Assembly: GCF_004346685.1 (NCBI RefSeq)
Contig: NZ_SMCO01000011.1
Coordinates: 53,027 to 117,026 of the forward strand
DNA length: 64,000 nucleotides
Origin: Sulfurirhabdus autotrophica
Lineage (GTDB): Bacteria > Pseudomonadota > Gammaproteobacteria > Burkholderiales > SMCO01
Direction of reading: 5' to 3'
Shown here: one piece after another, positions 38,484-47,482 of the stretch
Layout of the letters: each line of letters starts with the position of its first letter
How positions within the stretch are numbered: position 1 is the first letter of the stretch
Translations under genes and position numbers: made by a program
The notes under the pieces: generated by a model
What the model saw: the letters and a program-made list of their open reading frames with translations, nothing else
Databases searched by the model: none
Told to the model about the DNA's origin: nothing

Positions 38484-39919
38484 TGTTCAGTATGCTTTGA
38501 ATAAAATTGCGTCATGCGCTTAGTTGCGGTTTCGGGTTTACTTTTTGGTGTAATGATAAAAGCAAAATGTTGGACCTTGTTTGCCATGGCAGGTTCAAGT
38601 TTCACGCTTGCTTGCACCATCAAGCTTTTACCCGCATGTACATTCAATTCGCCAATCTCACCCAGATCGAGCGCAGTTTCAGGTATACCACTTACACCGA
38701 TATGGTATATCTCGTCGGTACTGGATTTATTGGTAACTCTGATTTGGTAACGATTACGAATCTGGCCGTCTGACAATACGACAAATAATGGCTGACGAAT
38801 TTGCTGAACCGTTTCTTCGTAGTTTGTTCGATGACCTATGCTATACAACAAATAAGTTGCCATTAACAACACGGCTGCCCCATTACCGATGATTTTTAGC
38901 CGCTTCCAGTGTAATTTAGGTTTAACTGGTGCGGGAGATTCCATATTAGCTTCTGAATCATAGCGAATCAGACCTCTAGGGTATCCCATAGAGTCCATTA
39001 TGCCGTTGCAAGCATCAATGCAAAGCCCGCATGAAATACAGGGAAATTGCATCCCTTCCCGGATATCAATTCCAACTGGGCAAACTTGCACACATAAACC
39101 ACAATCAATGCAATCGCCGTATCCTTTTGCCAGACGATCTTCACGAGATTTCATGCTACTTCTGGCTATGATGCGGCCCAGTGTGCCTTCACCTCGTTTT
39201 TTGTCATAAGCTACCGCCAGCGTTTCAGGGTCATACATGACACTCTGGAAGCGCGCATAAGGACACATATACATGCAAACTTGCTCACGCGCCAACCCGG
39301 CCGCGACGTAAGTAGTTGCAGTTAAAATCATGACGGTAAAATAGGCTACTTGCGCTGCATTTCCCGTAAAAAAATCAACAGTCAAAGCAGGTGCATAGCC
39401 GTAATACAGTATGAAAGTGAGTGCCGTCCAGAAAGACAACAGCAACCATACGCTATGCGTTAGCGCAAATTTACCGACTTTTTCTGCATTCCAGGGCTGT
39501 TTGTACAACCGAATTCGCGCGGGCCTTTCACCTTGCACAAGGCGCTCAACCAATATGAAAGCTTCTGTCCACAATGTTTGAAAGCAGAAGTAACCACAAA
39601 AAGCCCGGCCAACCAATCCTGTTACAAAAAACAGTAGCACTGCAGCTAAAAACAGCAACAAGGCCAGCCAGAAAACGTCTTGTGGATAAACCACCAGATC
39701 GAATAAGAAGAAACGGCGCCCGACCATATCAAATAATACCGCCTGACTTGGACCATCGTGTCTGGCCCACGGCAACCAAGGCAAGCCAAAATAGATGGCA
39801 TAGGCAAATGCCAGCACCCCCCATTTAAAACTCCTGAATTTACCTTTGACTGATCGGGGAATGATTGGGATATGCTTTTGATACAACGACCGTTGTTCTT
39901 CACTACCTGCTTGCACCAT
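38480..39919 (-). CDS. ccoG: cbb3 oxidase accessory protein CcoG (RdxA/FixG)
   Basis: A 479-residue membrane ferredoxin. Several transmembrane helices occupy the first half, and AFCGYFCFQTLWTEAF and REQVCMYMCPYARFQSVMYD are conserved in the family. Two [4Fe-4S] motifs follow, CIDCGLCVQVCPVGIDIR and CISCGLCIDACNGIMD, with a periplasmic Ig-like C-terminal domain (IG_CcoG). CcoG reduces copper for delivery to cbb3 oxidase. The ATG at 39919 (GGAG just upstream) matches family starts; the frame is open to a GTG at 39955. A terminator-like hairpin lies just upstream, separating it from ccoP. Confidence 0.94.
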   Translation of the reverse strand: MVQAGSEEQRSLYQKHIPIIPRSVKGKFRSFKWGVLAFAYAIYFGLPWLPWARHDGPSQAVLFDMVGRRFFLFDLVVYPQDVFWLALLLFLAAVLLFFVTGLVGRAFCGYFCFQTLWTEAFILVERLVQGERPARIRLYKQPWNAEKVGKFALTHSVWLLLSFWTALTFILYYGYAPALTVDFFTGNAAQVAYFTVMILTATTYVAAGLAREQVCMYMCPYARFQSVMYDPETLAVAYDKKRGEGTLGRIIARSSMKSREDRLAKGYGDCIDCGLCVQVCPVGIDIREGMQFPCISCGLCIDACNGIMDSMGYPRGLIRYDSEANMESPAPVKPKLHWKRLKIIGNGAAVLLMATYLLYSIGHRTNYEETVQQIRQPLFVVLSDGQIRNRYQIRVTNKSSTDEIYHIGVSGIPETALDLGEIGELNVHAGKSLMVQASVKLEPAMANKVQHFAFIITPKSKPETATKRMTQFYSKHTEQ

Positions 39920-39968
39920 GTACTCCAGAAAACTTGCCGCTTCGAGTTTAAACACCTCAGAAGCAAAA

Positions 39969-39996
39969 GACCTCGCCCTTTCAGGCGAGGTCTTAG
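39969..39996 (-). terminator. Terminator or attenuator between ccoNOQP and ccoGHIS
   Basis: An 11-bp perfect stem AAGACCTCGCC (39969-39979) against GGCGAGGTCTT (39986-39996) with a 6-nt loop, followed on the minus strand by TTGC (four T in total with the stem end). It likely reduces read-through from the structural genes to the assembly genes. Confidence 0.7.
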
Positions 39997-40066
39997 ATGA
40001 TTTATTGGATAAACGTATTCACCTTTTATCCAGCTCTCTCACACATATTGTGGAGAGAACGTATCA

Positions 40067-40987
40067 TTATTTACCGCCGCCCAACTCATGTACATAGACG
40101 GTTAAAATCTTGATTTGTTCCGGCTTGAGGCGTTCTTTCCATACTGGCATCACACCTTTATTCAGACCTTCACCAATTACTTTTTTAACGGCATCTAATT
40201 TAAGTTCAGCAGTCTCTGCTGCTGGCACATTCGCCCACAGCCAGATTTTATCTGTCAGATTGGCTGAACCGATTATCTGACGACCTTTTGCATCATCACC
40301 ATGACAGTAGAAACATGCAGCTGTTTGGCTATGAAACAGGGTATCCCCTGCCTTCACTTTAGCAGCATCTGTTTTCTCACCGGAGAGACTCAATACGTAA
40401 TTAGCCAGGTTATCAATCTGCTCACCGTTCAGCACTTCGTTAAATGCGGGCATGTAACCGTGACGACCATTCGTAATGGTTTCCTGAATTTTGTCAAAAG
40501 TCCCACCATACAGCCAATCATCATCAGCCAGATTGGGAAAGAAGCCCACTTTCCCTTGTCCACCGCTTTGATGGCAAGCAGCACAGTTGTCTGCAAAAAG
40601 CACTTTACCTGAGGAAACCACAAAGTTGTTCAGCTCGGGGTCCTTTGCAATTTTATCGAAAGGTGCAGCCATAATCTTATCAACAAATGGCTTTTGCTTC
40701 AGTTCCGCTTCGTTCATTTCTTTCAGCAACAAGGCACGTGTATTCCAATGGGTGGTTTTCTCAACCCCTTTGTCATTGACGTAGCTGATTGTGCCAAATC
40801 CGGTTGTGAATCCCTTTCCAACAGGCCAAGCAGGGTAGGTCAACCAGTAAATAATTGATACTAAAATGGTTGCATAGAACGTCCAAACCCACCAGTTTGG
40901 CAATGGGTTATTATATTCCTGCAGGTCACCGTCCCATGCGTGGCCGGTTGTTTGCACAGTTTGTGATTGCAACTTTTCCTGACTCAT
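40067..40987 (-). CDS. ccoP: cbb3 oxidase dihaem cytochrome c subunit CcoP
   Basis: A 306-residue membrane-anchored cytochrome c. The N-terminus has a helix (about residues 32-50, WWVWTFYATILVSIIYW) preceded by GHAWDGDLQEYNNPLPNWW, the CcoP signature. Two haem-c sites follow, CAACH (about 134) and CFYCH (about 222). It passes electrons from soluble cytochrome c to CcoO/CcoN. Its start overlaps the ccoQ stop by 4 bp. It ends the ccoNOQP structural operon. Confidence 0.97.
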   Translation of the reverse strand: MSQEKLQSQTVQTTGHAWDGDLQEYNNPLPNWWVWTFYATILVSIIYWLTYPAWPVGKGFTTGFGTISYVNDKGVEKTTHWNTRALLLKEMNEAELKQKPFVDKIMAAPFDKIAKDPELNNFVVSSGKVLFADNCAACHQSGGQGKVGFFPNLADDDWLYGGTFDKIQETITNGRHGYMPAFNEVLNGEQIDNLANYVLSLSGEKTDAAKVKAGDTLFHSQTAACFYCHGDDAKGRQIIGSANLTDKIWLWANVPAAETAELKLDAVKKVIGEGLNKGVMPVWKERLKPEQIKILTVYVHELGGGK

Positions 40988-41175
40988 TTTTTGGCTTCCT
41001 TAACTTCTGATTCTTCTTCATCTTGGAATGGCATATTTTTATAGGATTCCAGACGATTCCCCCGCGATTTGCTCCCGTATACGTAGAATACGATCAATAC
41101 AAACGTGGTAAATAATATTAATAACGCAACCGGTTTGGTGTTTTCCGGGTGCGCAAACCATTCGATCCATCCCAT
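40984..41175 (-). CDS. ccoQ: cbb3 oxidase small subunit CcoQ/FixQ
   Basis: A 63-residue protein from the ATG at 41175 (MGWIEWFAHPENTKP). The frame is open to 41274 inside ccoO, but AAGGA precedes the internal start. It has one membrane helix (ALLILFTTFVLIVFYVYG) and an acidic, lysine-rich cytoplasmic tail. CcoQ stabilises the cbb3 complex. Its position between ccoO and ccoP is diagnostic. Confidence 0.93.
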   Translation of the reverse strand: MGWIEWFAHPENTKPVALLILFTTFVLIVFYVYGSKSRGNRLESYKNMPFQDEEESEVKEAKK

Positions 41176-41188
41176 AGTACTGTCGTCC

Positions 41189-41932
41189 TTAACGATATTG
41201 TACGAAGTGATCGTTATCGTACTTGCTGAAATCAACCATCGTTCCCAATACCTGCAAATACGCAACCAAAGCATCCATTTCGGTCACATTACTGCGATCA
41301 CCGTCATAGTTACCTTCCTGAGCCTGAGCAATCAGATTCTTCTGAGCATCAGGGATATGCAACTGCTTGGCAACTTCAGGGCCGAATTCCTTCACGTTGT
41401 TATCCATTTCTGCTTGATTAGCGGAATACGGTACACCTACTGCACGTAAAGCCATCAAACGCTCGGACACGTCTGAAGTATCCAGTGGTGTTGCAAGTAG
41501 CCATGGGTAACGCGGCATCACTGATTCAGGTACCATTGATTTTGGATCAAGCAAATGCGCCACATGCCATTCATTAGAGTATTTTTTACCTACACGAGCC
41601 AGATCAGGACCTGTACGCTTGGAACCCCATTGGAAAGGATGGTCATATTTTGACTCAGCCGCCAAAGAGTAATGACCATAGCGCAATGCCTCGTCACGGA
41701 ATGGACGAATCATTTGCGAATGGCAAAGGTAACACCCTTCACGTACAAAAATGTCACGACCGCGACTTTCCAAAGCGGTGTAGGGCCGTACGCCTTCCAC
41801 TTTTTCAACAGTGCTTTTAATAAAGAATAGCGGCGCTATTTCCACTAAACCACCAATACTGATTGCAAGCATGGTTAACACCAGCATCAGTCCAATATTT
41901 GTTTCAATCCATTCGTGTTTAAAGTTAAACAT
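41189..41932 (-). CDS. ccoO: cbb3 oxidase monohaem cytochrome c subunit CcoO
   Basis: A 247-residue protein from the ATG at 41932, preceded by AGAGGACAT; a GTG at 41944 is less likely. An N-terminal helix (about 12-34) anchors it, and the single haem site [17 protein letters not shown] follows near residue 70. [12 protein letters not shown] supplies the distal methionine region typical of FixO. It forms the electron path from CcoP to CcoN. It lies 132 bp downstream of ccoN, across a strong hairpin. Confidence 0.97.
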   Translation of the reverse strand: MFNFKHEWIETNIGLMLVLTMLAISIGGLVEIAPLFFIKSTVEKVEGVRPYTALESRGRDIFVREGCYLCHSQMIRPFRDEALRYGHYSLAAESKYDHPFQWGSKRTGPDLARVGKKYSNEWHVAHLLDPKSMVPESVMPRYPWLLATPLDTSDVSERLMALRAVGVPYSANQAEMDNNVKEFGPEVAKQLHIPDAQKNLIAQAQEGNYDGDRSNVTEMDALVAYLQVLGTMVDFSKYDNDHFVQYR

Positions 41933-42025
41933 ATGTCCTCTCACATCACTTGTCAGAAGCTTGAATACGAAACATTGAATTATTTCGTTTCAATCATCCG
42001 TTACGTTCTGCACTAACCTTCAAAC

Positions 42026-42054
42026 AGTTACCCAACCCTATCGGCTGGGTAACT
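42026..42054 (-). repeat. Stable hairpin between ccoN and ccoO
   Basis: AGTTACCCA (42026-42034) pairs with TGGGTAACT (42046-42054). On the minus strand the pairing continues inward through a G-T wobble and two more G-C pairs, leaving a 5-nt loop. It begins 11 bp after the ccoN stop and is followed by TTTG only, so it is more likely an mRNA processing or stability element than a full terminator. Confidence 0.7.
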
Positions 42055-42064
42055 TGATAATTAC

Positions 42065-43525
42065 TTAAGCGCCAGCTTTTGCCATTTTAGCAGCCAGCTT
42101 TGCCTCAAGTGCTTCGGTTTCACGCTTTCCTTGGCGTATGGTCATGTAGCAATTAAATGCCATTAATACCATACCTGTCAGGAAGAACGCACCACCTAGA
42201 GCACGCATTGCATAGAATGGGTGCATTGCGGCAACGGACTCAGCAAAAGAATATTGCAGATTGCCAAAGTCGTCGAACGCGCGCCACATCAAACCCTGCA
42301 TGATCCCGGAAATCCACATTGCGGTGATATAAAGCAACACGCCGATTGTAGCCAGCCAGAAATGGATGGAAATCAACTTGATGCTATACATCTTGGTATC
42401 CCACAATTTAGGGATCATGTGATACATGGAGCCGAATGTAATCATGGCAACCCAGCCCAGCGCACCAGAATGAACGTGACCAACAGTCCAGTCAGTGTAG
42501 TGTGACAGTGCATTTACATCTTTCAGTGCCATCATCGGGCCTTCGAAAGTGGACATACCGTAGAAGGACAATGCCACGATCAGGAAGCGCATGATTGGAT
42601 CGGTACGCAGCTTATCCCAGGCACCAGATAATGTCATGATACCGTTGATCATGCCGCCCCATGAAGGCAACAGCAGCATCACTGAGAATGTTGCAGCCAG
42701 CGTTGAGGTCCAGTCAGGCAATGCAGTCCAGTGCAAGTGATGAGCACCAACCCACATATAAAGAAAGCCTAGAGCCCAAAAGTGAACAATCGACAGACGA
42801 TAGGAATATATCGGACGTCCAGCCTGCTTTGGCACAAAGTAGTACATCATTCCCAGGAACGCTGCAGTCAGAAAGAAACCTACTGCATTATGTCCATACC
42901 ACCATTGGGTCATGGCATCCTGCACGCCTGAGAACAGGCTATAGGACTTCATGCTGAAAAGTCCAACTGGCACGGCAAGGTTGTTAAATGTATGCAGCAG
43001 CGCGGTTGCCAGAATAAAGGCAAGGTAGAACCAGTTGGCTACATAGATATGTGGTTGCTTGCGGCGCATGATGGTACCAACAAACAGAACCAGATACGCT
43101 ACCCAAACCACTTCGATCAGCAAATCAATTGGCCACTCCATCTCAGCGTATTCACGCCCTTGAGAGTAACCCATCACATAACTGATACCAGCCAAGGCAA
43201 TAATTGCCTGCCAACCCCAGAAAGTGAAACTTGCCAAGCCATCGCTGAATAAGCGAGTCTGACAGGTGCGCTGAACGACGTAGTAGGAAGTAGCAAACAA
43301 CGCGCTACCGCCAAAACCAAAAATCACAGCACTGGTATGCACCGGACGGAACCGGCCAAAACTGAAGTATGCGCTATCAAAGTTCAGAAATGGAAACGCC
43401 AGTTCTGAAGCTATATACACACCCACACTCATCCCAATCACACCCCAAACCAGGGTCATGATTGCAAATTTCTTCACAATATCATAGTTATATTGCTCGG
43501 TGTTGGTCATCCCTACCGCCGACAT
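42065..43525 (-). CDS. ccoN: cbb3 cytochrome c oxidase subunit I (CcoN)
   Basis: A 486-residue haem-copper oxidase subunit with about 12 membrane helices. [20 protein letters not shown] holds the low-spin haem ligand; [38 protein letters not shown] and [17 protein letters not shown] carry the haem b3 and copper-B histidines. It is the catalytic subunit of the high-affinity, low-oxygen terminal oxidase. AGGAG precedes the ATG. It is the first gene of the ccoNOQP operon; no FNR-type box is visible in the 140-bp gap upstream. Confidence 0.98.
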   Translation of the reverse strand: MSAVGMTNTEQYNYDIVKKFAIMTLVWGVIGMSVGVYIASELAFPFLNFDSAYFSFGRFRPVHTSAVIFGFGGSALFATSYYVVQRTCQTRLFSDGLASFTFWGWQAIIALAGISYVMGYSQGREYAEMEWPIDLLIEVVWVAYLVLFVGTIMRRKQPHIYVANWFYLAFILATALLHTFNNLAVPVGLFSMKSYSLFSGVQDAMTQWWYGHNAVGFFLTAAFLGMMYYFVPKQAGRPIYSYRLSIVHFWALGFLYMWVGAHHLHWTALPDWTSTLAATFSVMLLLPSWGGMINGIMTLSGAWDKLRTDPIMRFLIVALSFYGMSTFEGPMMALKDVNALSHYTDWTVGHVHSGALGWVAMITFGSMYHMIPKLWDTKMYSIKLISIHFWLATIGVLLYITAMWISGIMQGLMWRAFDDFGNLQYSFAESVAAMHPFYAMRALGGAFFLTGMVLMAFNCYMTIRQGKRETEALEAKLAAKMAKAGA

Positions 43526-43633
43526 GATTTTCTCCTAAGTTCCAAAACTCTACCCTACTGACGTTACAGATTCAGTCAACCCGGGATAATATACTGAGTG
43601 CAGGGTCTCCCGCAATCTGTTTTTTCAACTATC

Positions 43634-43643
43634 AGAATATTCT
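43634..43643. promoter_or_regulatory. Short palindrome upstream of ccoN
   Basis: AGAATATTCT is a perfect 10-bp palindrome in the ccoN promoter gap, 22 bp beyond the SCO gene stop. An Rrf2-type regulator is encoded close by. The site could be an operator, but in AT-rich DNA a palindrome of this size can arise by chance. Confidence 0.25.
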
Positions 43644-43665
43644 AATAGCCAATATCATTTATAAT

Positions 43666-44289
43666 TCAAGAAGATAAAAGAATTTTTACATCATGTTCTA
43701 TATCATCCAAATTTTGTCCATAGCGCATAAAAAGACGTAAGCGTCCGTTTTTATCAAAAACATACGTGCCCGCAGAATGGTCTATCGTGTATCGTTTACC
43801 ATCAGCACTCGGCTGCTTTTGATAAAAAATATGAAAATCTTTGGCTACTTTTGCAGTAGCCGCTTCATCACCGTACAAACCTAAAAATCCGGGATTAAAT
43901 GCGGGCATATACTGCGCCAGCAATTCCGGGGTATCACGCGCTGGGTCTACTGTCACAAAAAGCACTTGCACCTTCTCGCCAGCCTTTCCAAGTTGTTTAA
44001 TCAGCAAAGCCATTTCTGTCAACGTTGTAGGACAAACATCCGGGCAGTGAGTATAGCCAAAAAACATCATCACAACTTTGCCGCGAAAATCAGCGAGCTT
44101 TCGTGGTTTGCCGTTATGATCGGTTAGATGAAAATCCTGACCAAAATCGGCTCCTGTGATATCCGTAGATTTGAATTCCGCAGTCTGCTTTCCTCCACAT
44201 GCCGTTAACAGAACGACTGTTAACAACCCGATCAACCAGTTACGCAATGGGATGTTGCTCCGCGTCAAGCATTTCTCCTTTTTAAACAC
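43666..44289 (-). CDS. SCO1/SenC-family copper chaperone lipoprotein
   Basis: A 207-residue protein with a lipoprotein signal (RNWLIGLLTVVLLTAC, cysteine near residue 31) and a thioredoxin fold. The copper site is CPDVCPT (CxxxC) near residue 79, and the distal histidine is in YTIDHSAGTYVFD. SCO proteins deliver copper or reduce cysteines for CuA assembly of aa3-type oxidases and also help cbb3 assembly. It lies between ccoN and an Rrf2 regulator, 24 bp after the regulator gene and on the same strand, so the two are probably one operon. Confidence 0.93.
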   Translation of the reverse strand: MFKKEKCLTRSNIPLRNWLIGLLTVVLLTACGGKQTAEFKSTDITGADFGQDFHLTDHNGKPRKLADFRGKVVMMFFGYTHCPDVCPTTLTEMALLIKQLGKAGEKVQVLFVTVDPARDTPELLAQYMPAFNPGFLGLYGDEAATAKVAKDFHIFYQKQPSADGKRYTIDHSAGTYVFDKNGRLRLFMRYGQNLDDIEHDVKILLSS

Positions 44290-44313
44290 AGCAGTTTAAA
44301 CTTTCATAATAGA

Positions 44314-44772
44314 TCATTCCTGGCTGATTGCAGCGCCGGGTAAATCTGCTAACCTGTATTTGCCAGTCAGTACCGCTTTAGCAAGTTTTTCCAGGGTTTG
44401 CTCTTTTAACAGGGCAACTATTTTTTCCTTGATCGGTTTCCATTTGAAGTGCATGGGACATGCTGTTTCATCTTTGCAAACCTTCAGTCCTAATAAGCAA
44501 TCCTGAGTAAATCCGATTCCTTCAGTCAAGGTTAATATATGCATGAGATCGGTTTTTTCCATTTCTTCTCTCAAGCAAAACCCACCTAATCGCCCACGGA
44601 ACGAATACAACAGATTGCCTTTACAAAGACTTTGCATGATTTTTGCAAGGTAAGCGGGAGGGACATGAAGATGATCCGCGATATCACGGTTCAGGACTGG
44701 TTCGTTCTTTGGTTGGGTTGCGATATAGATCAACGCCTGAACGGCGTACTGGCTTGTGCGTGACAGAATCAT
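44314..44772 (-). CDS. Rrf2-family regulator with possible Fe-S site
   Basis: A 152-residue winged-helix protein. MILSRTSQYAVQALIYIATQ is the Rrf2 N-terminus and DIADHLHVPPAYLAKIMQSL the recognition helix. The segment DCLLGLKVCKDETACPMHFKW has three cysteines spaced C-x6-C-x5-C, similar to but not identical with the cluster-binding triad of IscR/NsrR. It may therefore sense oxygen, NO or iron status through an Fe-S cluster. It precedes a SCO gene between the cbb3 and caa3 loci, suggesting control of oxidase genes. An 8-bp inverted repeat GGTAAAAA/TTTTTACC at 44773-44807 adjoins its start codon. Confidence 0.87.
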   Translation of the reverse strand: MILSRTSQYAVQALIYIATQPKNEPVLNRDIADHLHVPPAYLAKIMQSLCKGNLLYSFRGRLGGFCLREEMEKTDLMHILTLTEGIGFTQDCLLGLKVCKDETACPMHFKWKPIKEKIVALLKEQTLEKLAKAVLTGKYRLADLPGAAISQE

Positions 44773-44807
44773 GGTAAAAACCCCAAATATTGAATTTGAT
44801 TTTTACC
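44773..44807. promoter_or_regulatory. Inverted repeat at the Rrf2 gene start
   Basis: GGTAAAAA (44773-44780) and TTTTTACC (44800-44807) are exact reverse complements separated by 19 nt, directly upstream of the start codon. It could be an autoregulatory operator or an mRNA structure covering the translation start. Confidence 0.35.
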
Positions 44808-44916
44808 CGATTATATAACTTTTTGGTCTGAATATCGTAATTAAAGTTTCTATATAGCCTGGTTTTCTGAGAATAAAATTGGCGTTTGAAAGGAAGTTCT
44901 TATTATTAAAATCAGA

Positions 44917-45897
44917 TTAAGTTGCTTTATTTAAGCGAAAATTCAAATTAACCATGACTATCAACAATAGTGCCGCGCCCAAATTATGACTTACTGCGAC
45001 CGGCAAGGGTAAGCTCATTAATACATTGGAAATTCCCAAGCCAACCTGTACAAACAATAGCAGCAGCATTACCTGTGCGATACCCCGCATAGAAGGCATT
45101 TTTAACAACTTCAATCCAAGCCAGACCAGATATAAAAATACAACATACGCACCCAGCCGGTGAGTCCAGTGAATCGCTACCAGACCTTCACGCGAAAGAA
45201 AGTCTCCGTCTACTGTCATCCCGAGTTCCCTGACAACCCGGAATGCATGGGAATAATCCATGTTCGGCCACCAAAGTCCATTGCATTGAGGAAATCCTGA
45301 ACAGGCTAGAGCTGCATAATTGGTGCTTACCCACCCACCCAAAATAATTTGCAAAGATACCAGCAAAAGACCAATCAACCCCCAAATTTTCAGCTTGTAT
45401 ACTTTATTCTGCTTTGCATAACGGTTAACTCCCTGCTGCTTCAGTGCCAGCCATACTAGCAATGCTAACGTAGCCAACCCACCCAGGAGGTGGCTGGTTA
45501 CAATAAAAGGTTTGAGCCTTTCCGTTACAGTCCACATTCCCAGTAGCGCCTGAAACACGACCAATCCCACCAACAGTGTAGGCAGAATTGGAGACTGATC
45601 CAGTTCTTTGCGTTTCAGCCAGGCCAGCAATGCAATTAAGCCAATCAGCAATCCTAACGTACCCGCAAAGTATCGATGTACCATTTCTTTCCAGGCTTTA
45701 TGCGTGGAAACCGGACCACCTGGTTGAATTTCTTGTGCTTGCGCGATGTCTTCTGCTGCATGATGGGGTGAAATCTTGCCATAGCAACCAGGCCAGTCCG
45801 GACAGCCTAATCCTGCATCCGACAGCCTGACGTAAGCACCCAGCACCACAACACAAAGCGCAAGCAAAGCTGTAAAAAATACCAACTTTTTATACAT
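44917..45897 (-). CDS. ctaA: Haem A synthase CtaA (COX15)
   Basis: A 326-residue membrane protein from the ATG at 45897. The frame is open to 46239, but that part is a shadow of ctaB. Eight helices are visible. LSDAGLGCPDWPGCYGKI near the N-terminus and ACSGFPQCNGLWWP in the middle are the paired cysteine loops, and the conserved histidines lie in MVHRYFAGTLG, SHLLGGLATLA, IHWTHRLGAYV and SHNLGAALLL. It oxidises the C8 methyl of haem O to make haem A for the caa3 oxidase. It lies 8 bp after ctaB. Confidence 0.95.
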   Translation of the reverse strand: MYKKLVFFTALLALCVVVLGAYVRLSDAGLGCPDWPGCYGKISPHHAAEDIAQAQEIQPGGPVSTHKAWKEMVHRYFAGTLGLLIGLIALLAWLKRKELDQSPILPTLLVGLVVFQALLGMWTVTERLKPFIVTSHLLGGLATLALLVWLALKQQGVNRYAKQNKVYKLKIWGLIGLLLVSLQIILGGWVSTNYAALACSGFPQCNGLWWPNMDYSHAFRVVRELGMTVDGDFLSREGLVAIHWTHRLGAYVVFLYLVWLGLKLLKMPSMRGIAQVMLLLLFVQVGLGISNVLMSLPLPVAVSHNLGAALLLIVMVNLNFRLNKAT

Positions 45898-45905
45898 GGT
45901 CAAGA

Positions 45906-46808
45906 TTATGTCATCTGAAGAAAATGATCTGCCAGCAGCACTGCAAACAAAGCCGTCAGATAAATGATCGAGAATCGAAATGTTTTTTGCGCCAGTTGAT
46001 CGCTGTATTCGCGATAAAGTTTGACTGCATAATAAAGAAACCCTGCATCCAGCGCTGCGGCTCCAATCAGATAGAGCGTACCGCTCATACCTACACTGAA
46101 CGGCATCAACGTCACTGCCACTAGAATAATGGTGTAAAGCAGGATATGTAGCCGAGTAAATTCCTCTCCATGCGTTACAGGCAGCATAGGCAGGCCAGAT
46201 TTTGCGTACTCTTTTCTGCGATACAGAGCCAGTGCCCAAAAATGCGGAGGAGTCCAGGCGAAGATGATCAGGAAGAGCAGAAGTGATTCAGCAGGAACGG
46301 CGTTTGTGACGGCAGCCCACCCCAATATCGGGGGCATAGCGCCCGACGCGCCCCCAATTACAATATTCAGTGGTGTTGAAGGCTTCAAAAAGATTGTATA
46401 AATCACTGCATAGCCGAAAAAAGTCGCCAGTGTTAACCACATGGTCAAGGGATTGACGAACAGGTACAGCATGCTCAACCCCATTAGCCCCAGAATGGAA
46501 GCAAATAATACGGTCTGAGAGGATGTCACTTGACCGGTTGGTAATGGGCGGGCACGGGTACGCGCCATTCGCGCATCAATCTTTTGCTCAATCAGACAAT
46601 TAAATGCTGCAGCTGCACCGGACACCATGGCAATACCCAGCGTTGCCGCCAGCAATAAAGGTAACGACACCATGCCAGGCGACGCCAGAAACATGCCTAT
46701 CACAGCTGTAAAAACAATCAGGGAAGTGACTCTGGGCTTGCACAGCAAATAAAAGCTTCGGCAGCTGCAAGCAGTTTGTTGCAGAACCAATGTAGCGCTC
46801 ATATTCAT
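45906..46808 (-). CDS. ctaB: Protohaem IX farnesyltransferase CtaB (haem O synthase)
   Basis: A 300-residue UbiA-family prenyltransferase with about nine helices. [14 protein letters not shown] and [23 protein letters not shown] carry the first Asp-rich, metal-binding motif; [32 protein letters not shown] is the second conserved block. It converts haem B to haem O at the inner membrane for CtaA to use. An ATG two codons downstream is an alternative start. It is in the haem A segment of the oxidase cluster. Confidence 0.96.
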   Translation of the reverse strand: MNMSATLVLQQTACSCRSFYLLCKPRVTSLIVFTAVIGMFLASPGMVSLPLLLAATLGIAMVSGAAAAFNCLIEQKIDARMARTRARPLPTGQVTSSQTVLFASILGLMGLSMLYLFVNPLTMWLTLATFFGYAVIYTIFLKPSTPLNIVIGGASGAMPPILGWAAVTNAVPAESLLLFLIIFAWTPPHFWALALYRRKEYAKSGLPMLPVTHGEEFTRLHILLYTIILVAVTLMPFSVGMSGTLYLIGAAALDAGFLYYAVKLYREYSDQLAQKTFRFSIIYLTALFAVLLADHFLQMT

Positions 46809-46873
46809 GTTCTTCCCCTTATATTACCGTATTAAAATTTTACCGTTTCGATAAATCAATTAAACCCGCAGTG

Positions 46874-47482
46874 CTATGAGTATTTCAACAAACGCACCAT
46901 ATCCTTGCGCATGCCTGCAGGGTCAGAACCAGGTGCGTAGTGCATCATCAGATTGCCTTGAGGATCCACTAAATAGATACCATGATTCTCTGCTAATTGC
47001 TCATATTTGACGCCAAATCGCTTTGCCAGGTCTGCCATAACGGTATTTTCTGCTTTCCATACCAACATGTCCGGGTATTCAACCAGCTTGCCTTTTAGCG
47101 TTGTTGCCGCCTGGGTATCTGTAACAATGAACACGCGTTGTAACCGGTCCACTTCTTTGCCTTGTGCTGCATGCACCTGGCGCATGTAATACAAATTTTT
47201 CATGCATGCTTCAGAGCACGACGAGGAGCCAAAATACATCATCGTCCATTTTCCATGTAATGCTTTTAACTGAACAGATTCTCCATCCAGAGTTGTCAGT
47301 GTTTCATTTCCAATCTGGCGTGCCGGCTGAATCAACTGCCCATAATTGACTGTGGCAGAAGGCTTCCACCCCGTCAGGTAAAGCAACATGGATGCCATTA
47401 CCGGCAAGGCAAATATTGCCATCACGAATATCAGGGTACGTCTGTTTGATTTCACATTAACACTGTTAGTTTGCTGATTCAT
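46874..47482 (-). CDS. SCO-like thioredoxin-fold membrane protein
   Basis: A 202-residue protein with one N-terminal membrane helix (LIFVMAIFALPVMASMLLYL, about residues 17-37) and a periplasmic thioredoxin-like domain. SSSCSEACMKNLYYM has a CxxxC pair in the SCO position, and ENHGIYLVDPQGNLMMHY supplies a histidine where SCO proteins have theirs. It probably assists CuA or copper-B assembly of the caa3 oxidase and is distinct from the lipoprotein SCO at 43666. Its start overlaps the end of the SURF1 gene by 17 bp, and such proteins habitually sit between SURF1 and ctaA in betaproteobacteria. Confidence 0.85.
   Translation of the reverse strand: MNQQTNSVNVKSNRRTLIFVMAIFALPVMASMLLYLTGWKPSATVNYGQLIQPARQIGNETLTTLDGESVQLKALHGKWTMMYFGSSSCSEACMKNLYYMRQVHAAQGKEVDRLQRVFIVTDTQAATTLKGKLVEYPDMLVWKAENTVMADLAKRFGVKYEQLAENHGIYLVDPQGNLMMHYAPGSDPAGMRKDMVRLLKYS

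Noticed and set aside
43526..43665. FNR/ANR box upstream of ccoN
   Set aside because: No TTGAT-N4-ATCAA or close variant is present on either strand in the gap.
45898..46239. Upstream extension of the ctaA frame
   Set aside because: This stretch lies within ctaB on the same strand and encodes non-hydrophobic shadow sequence; the true start is the ATG at 45897.
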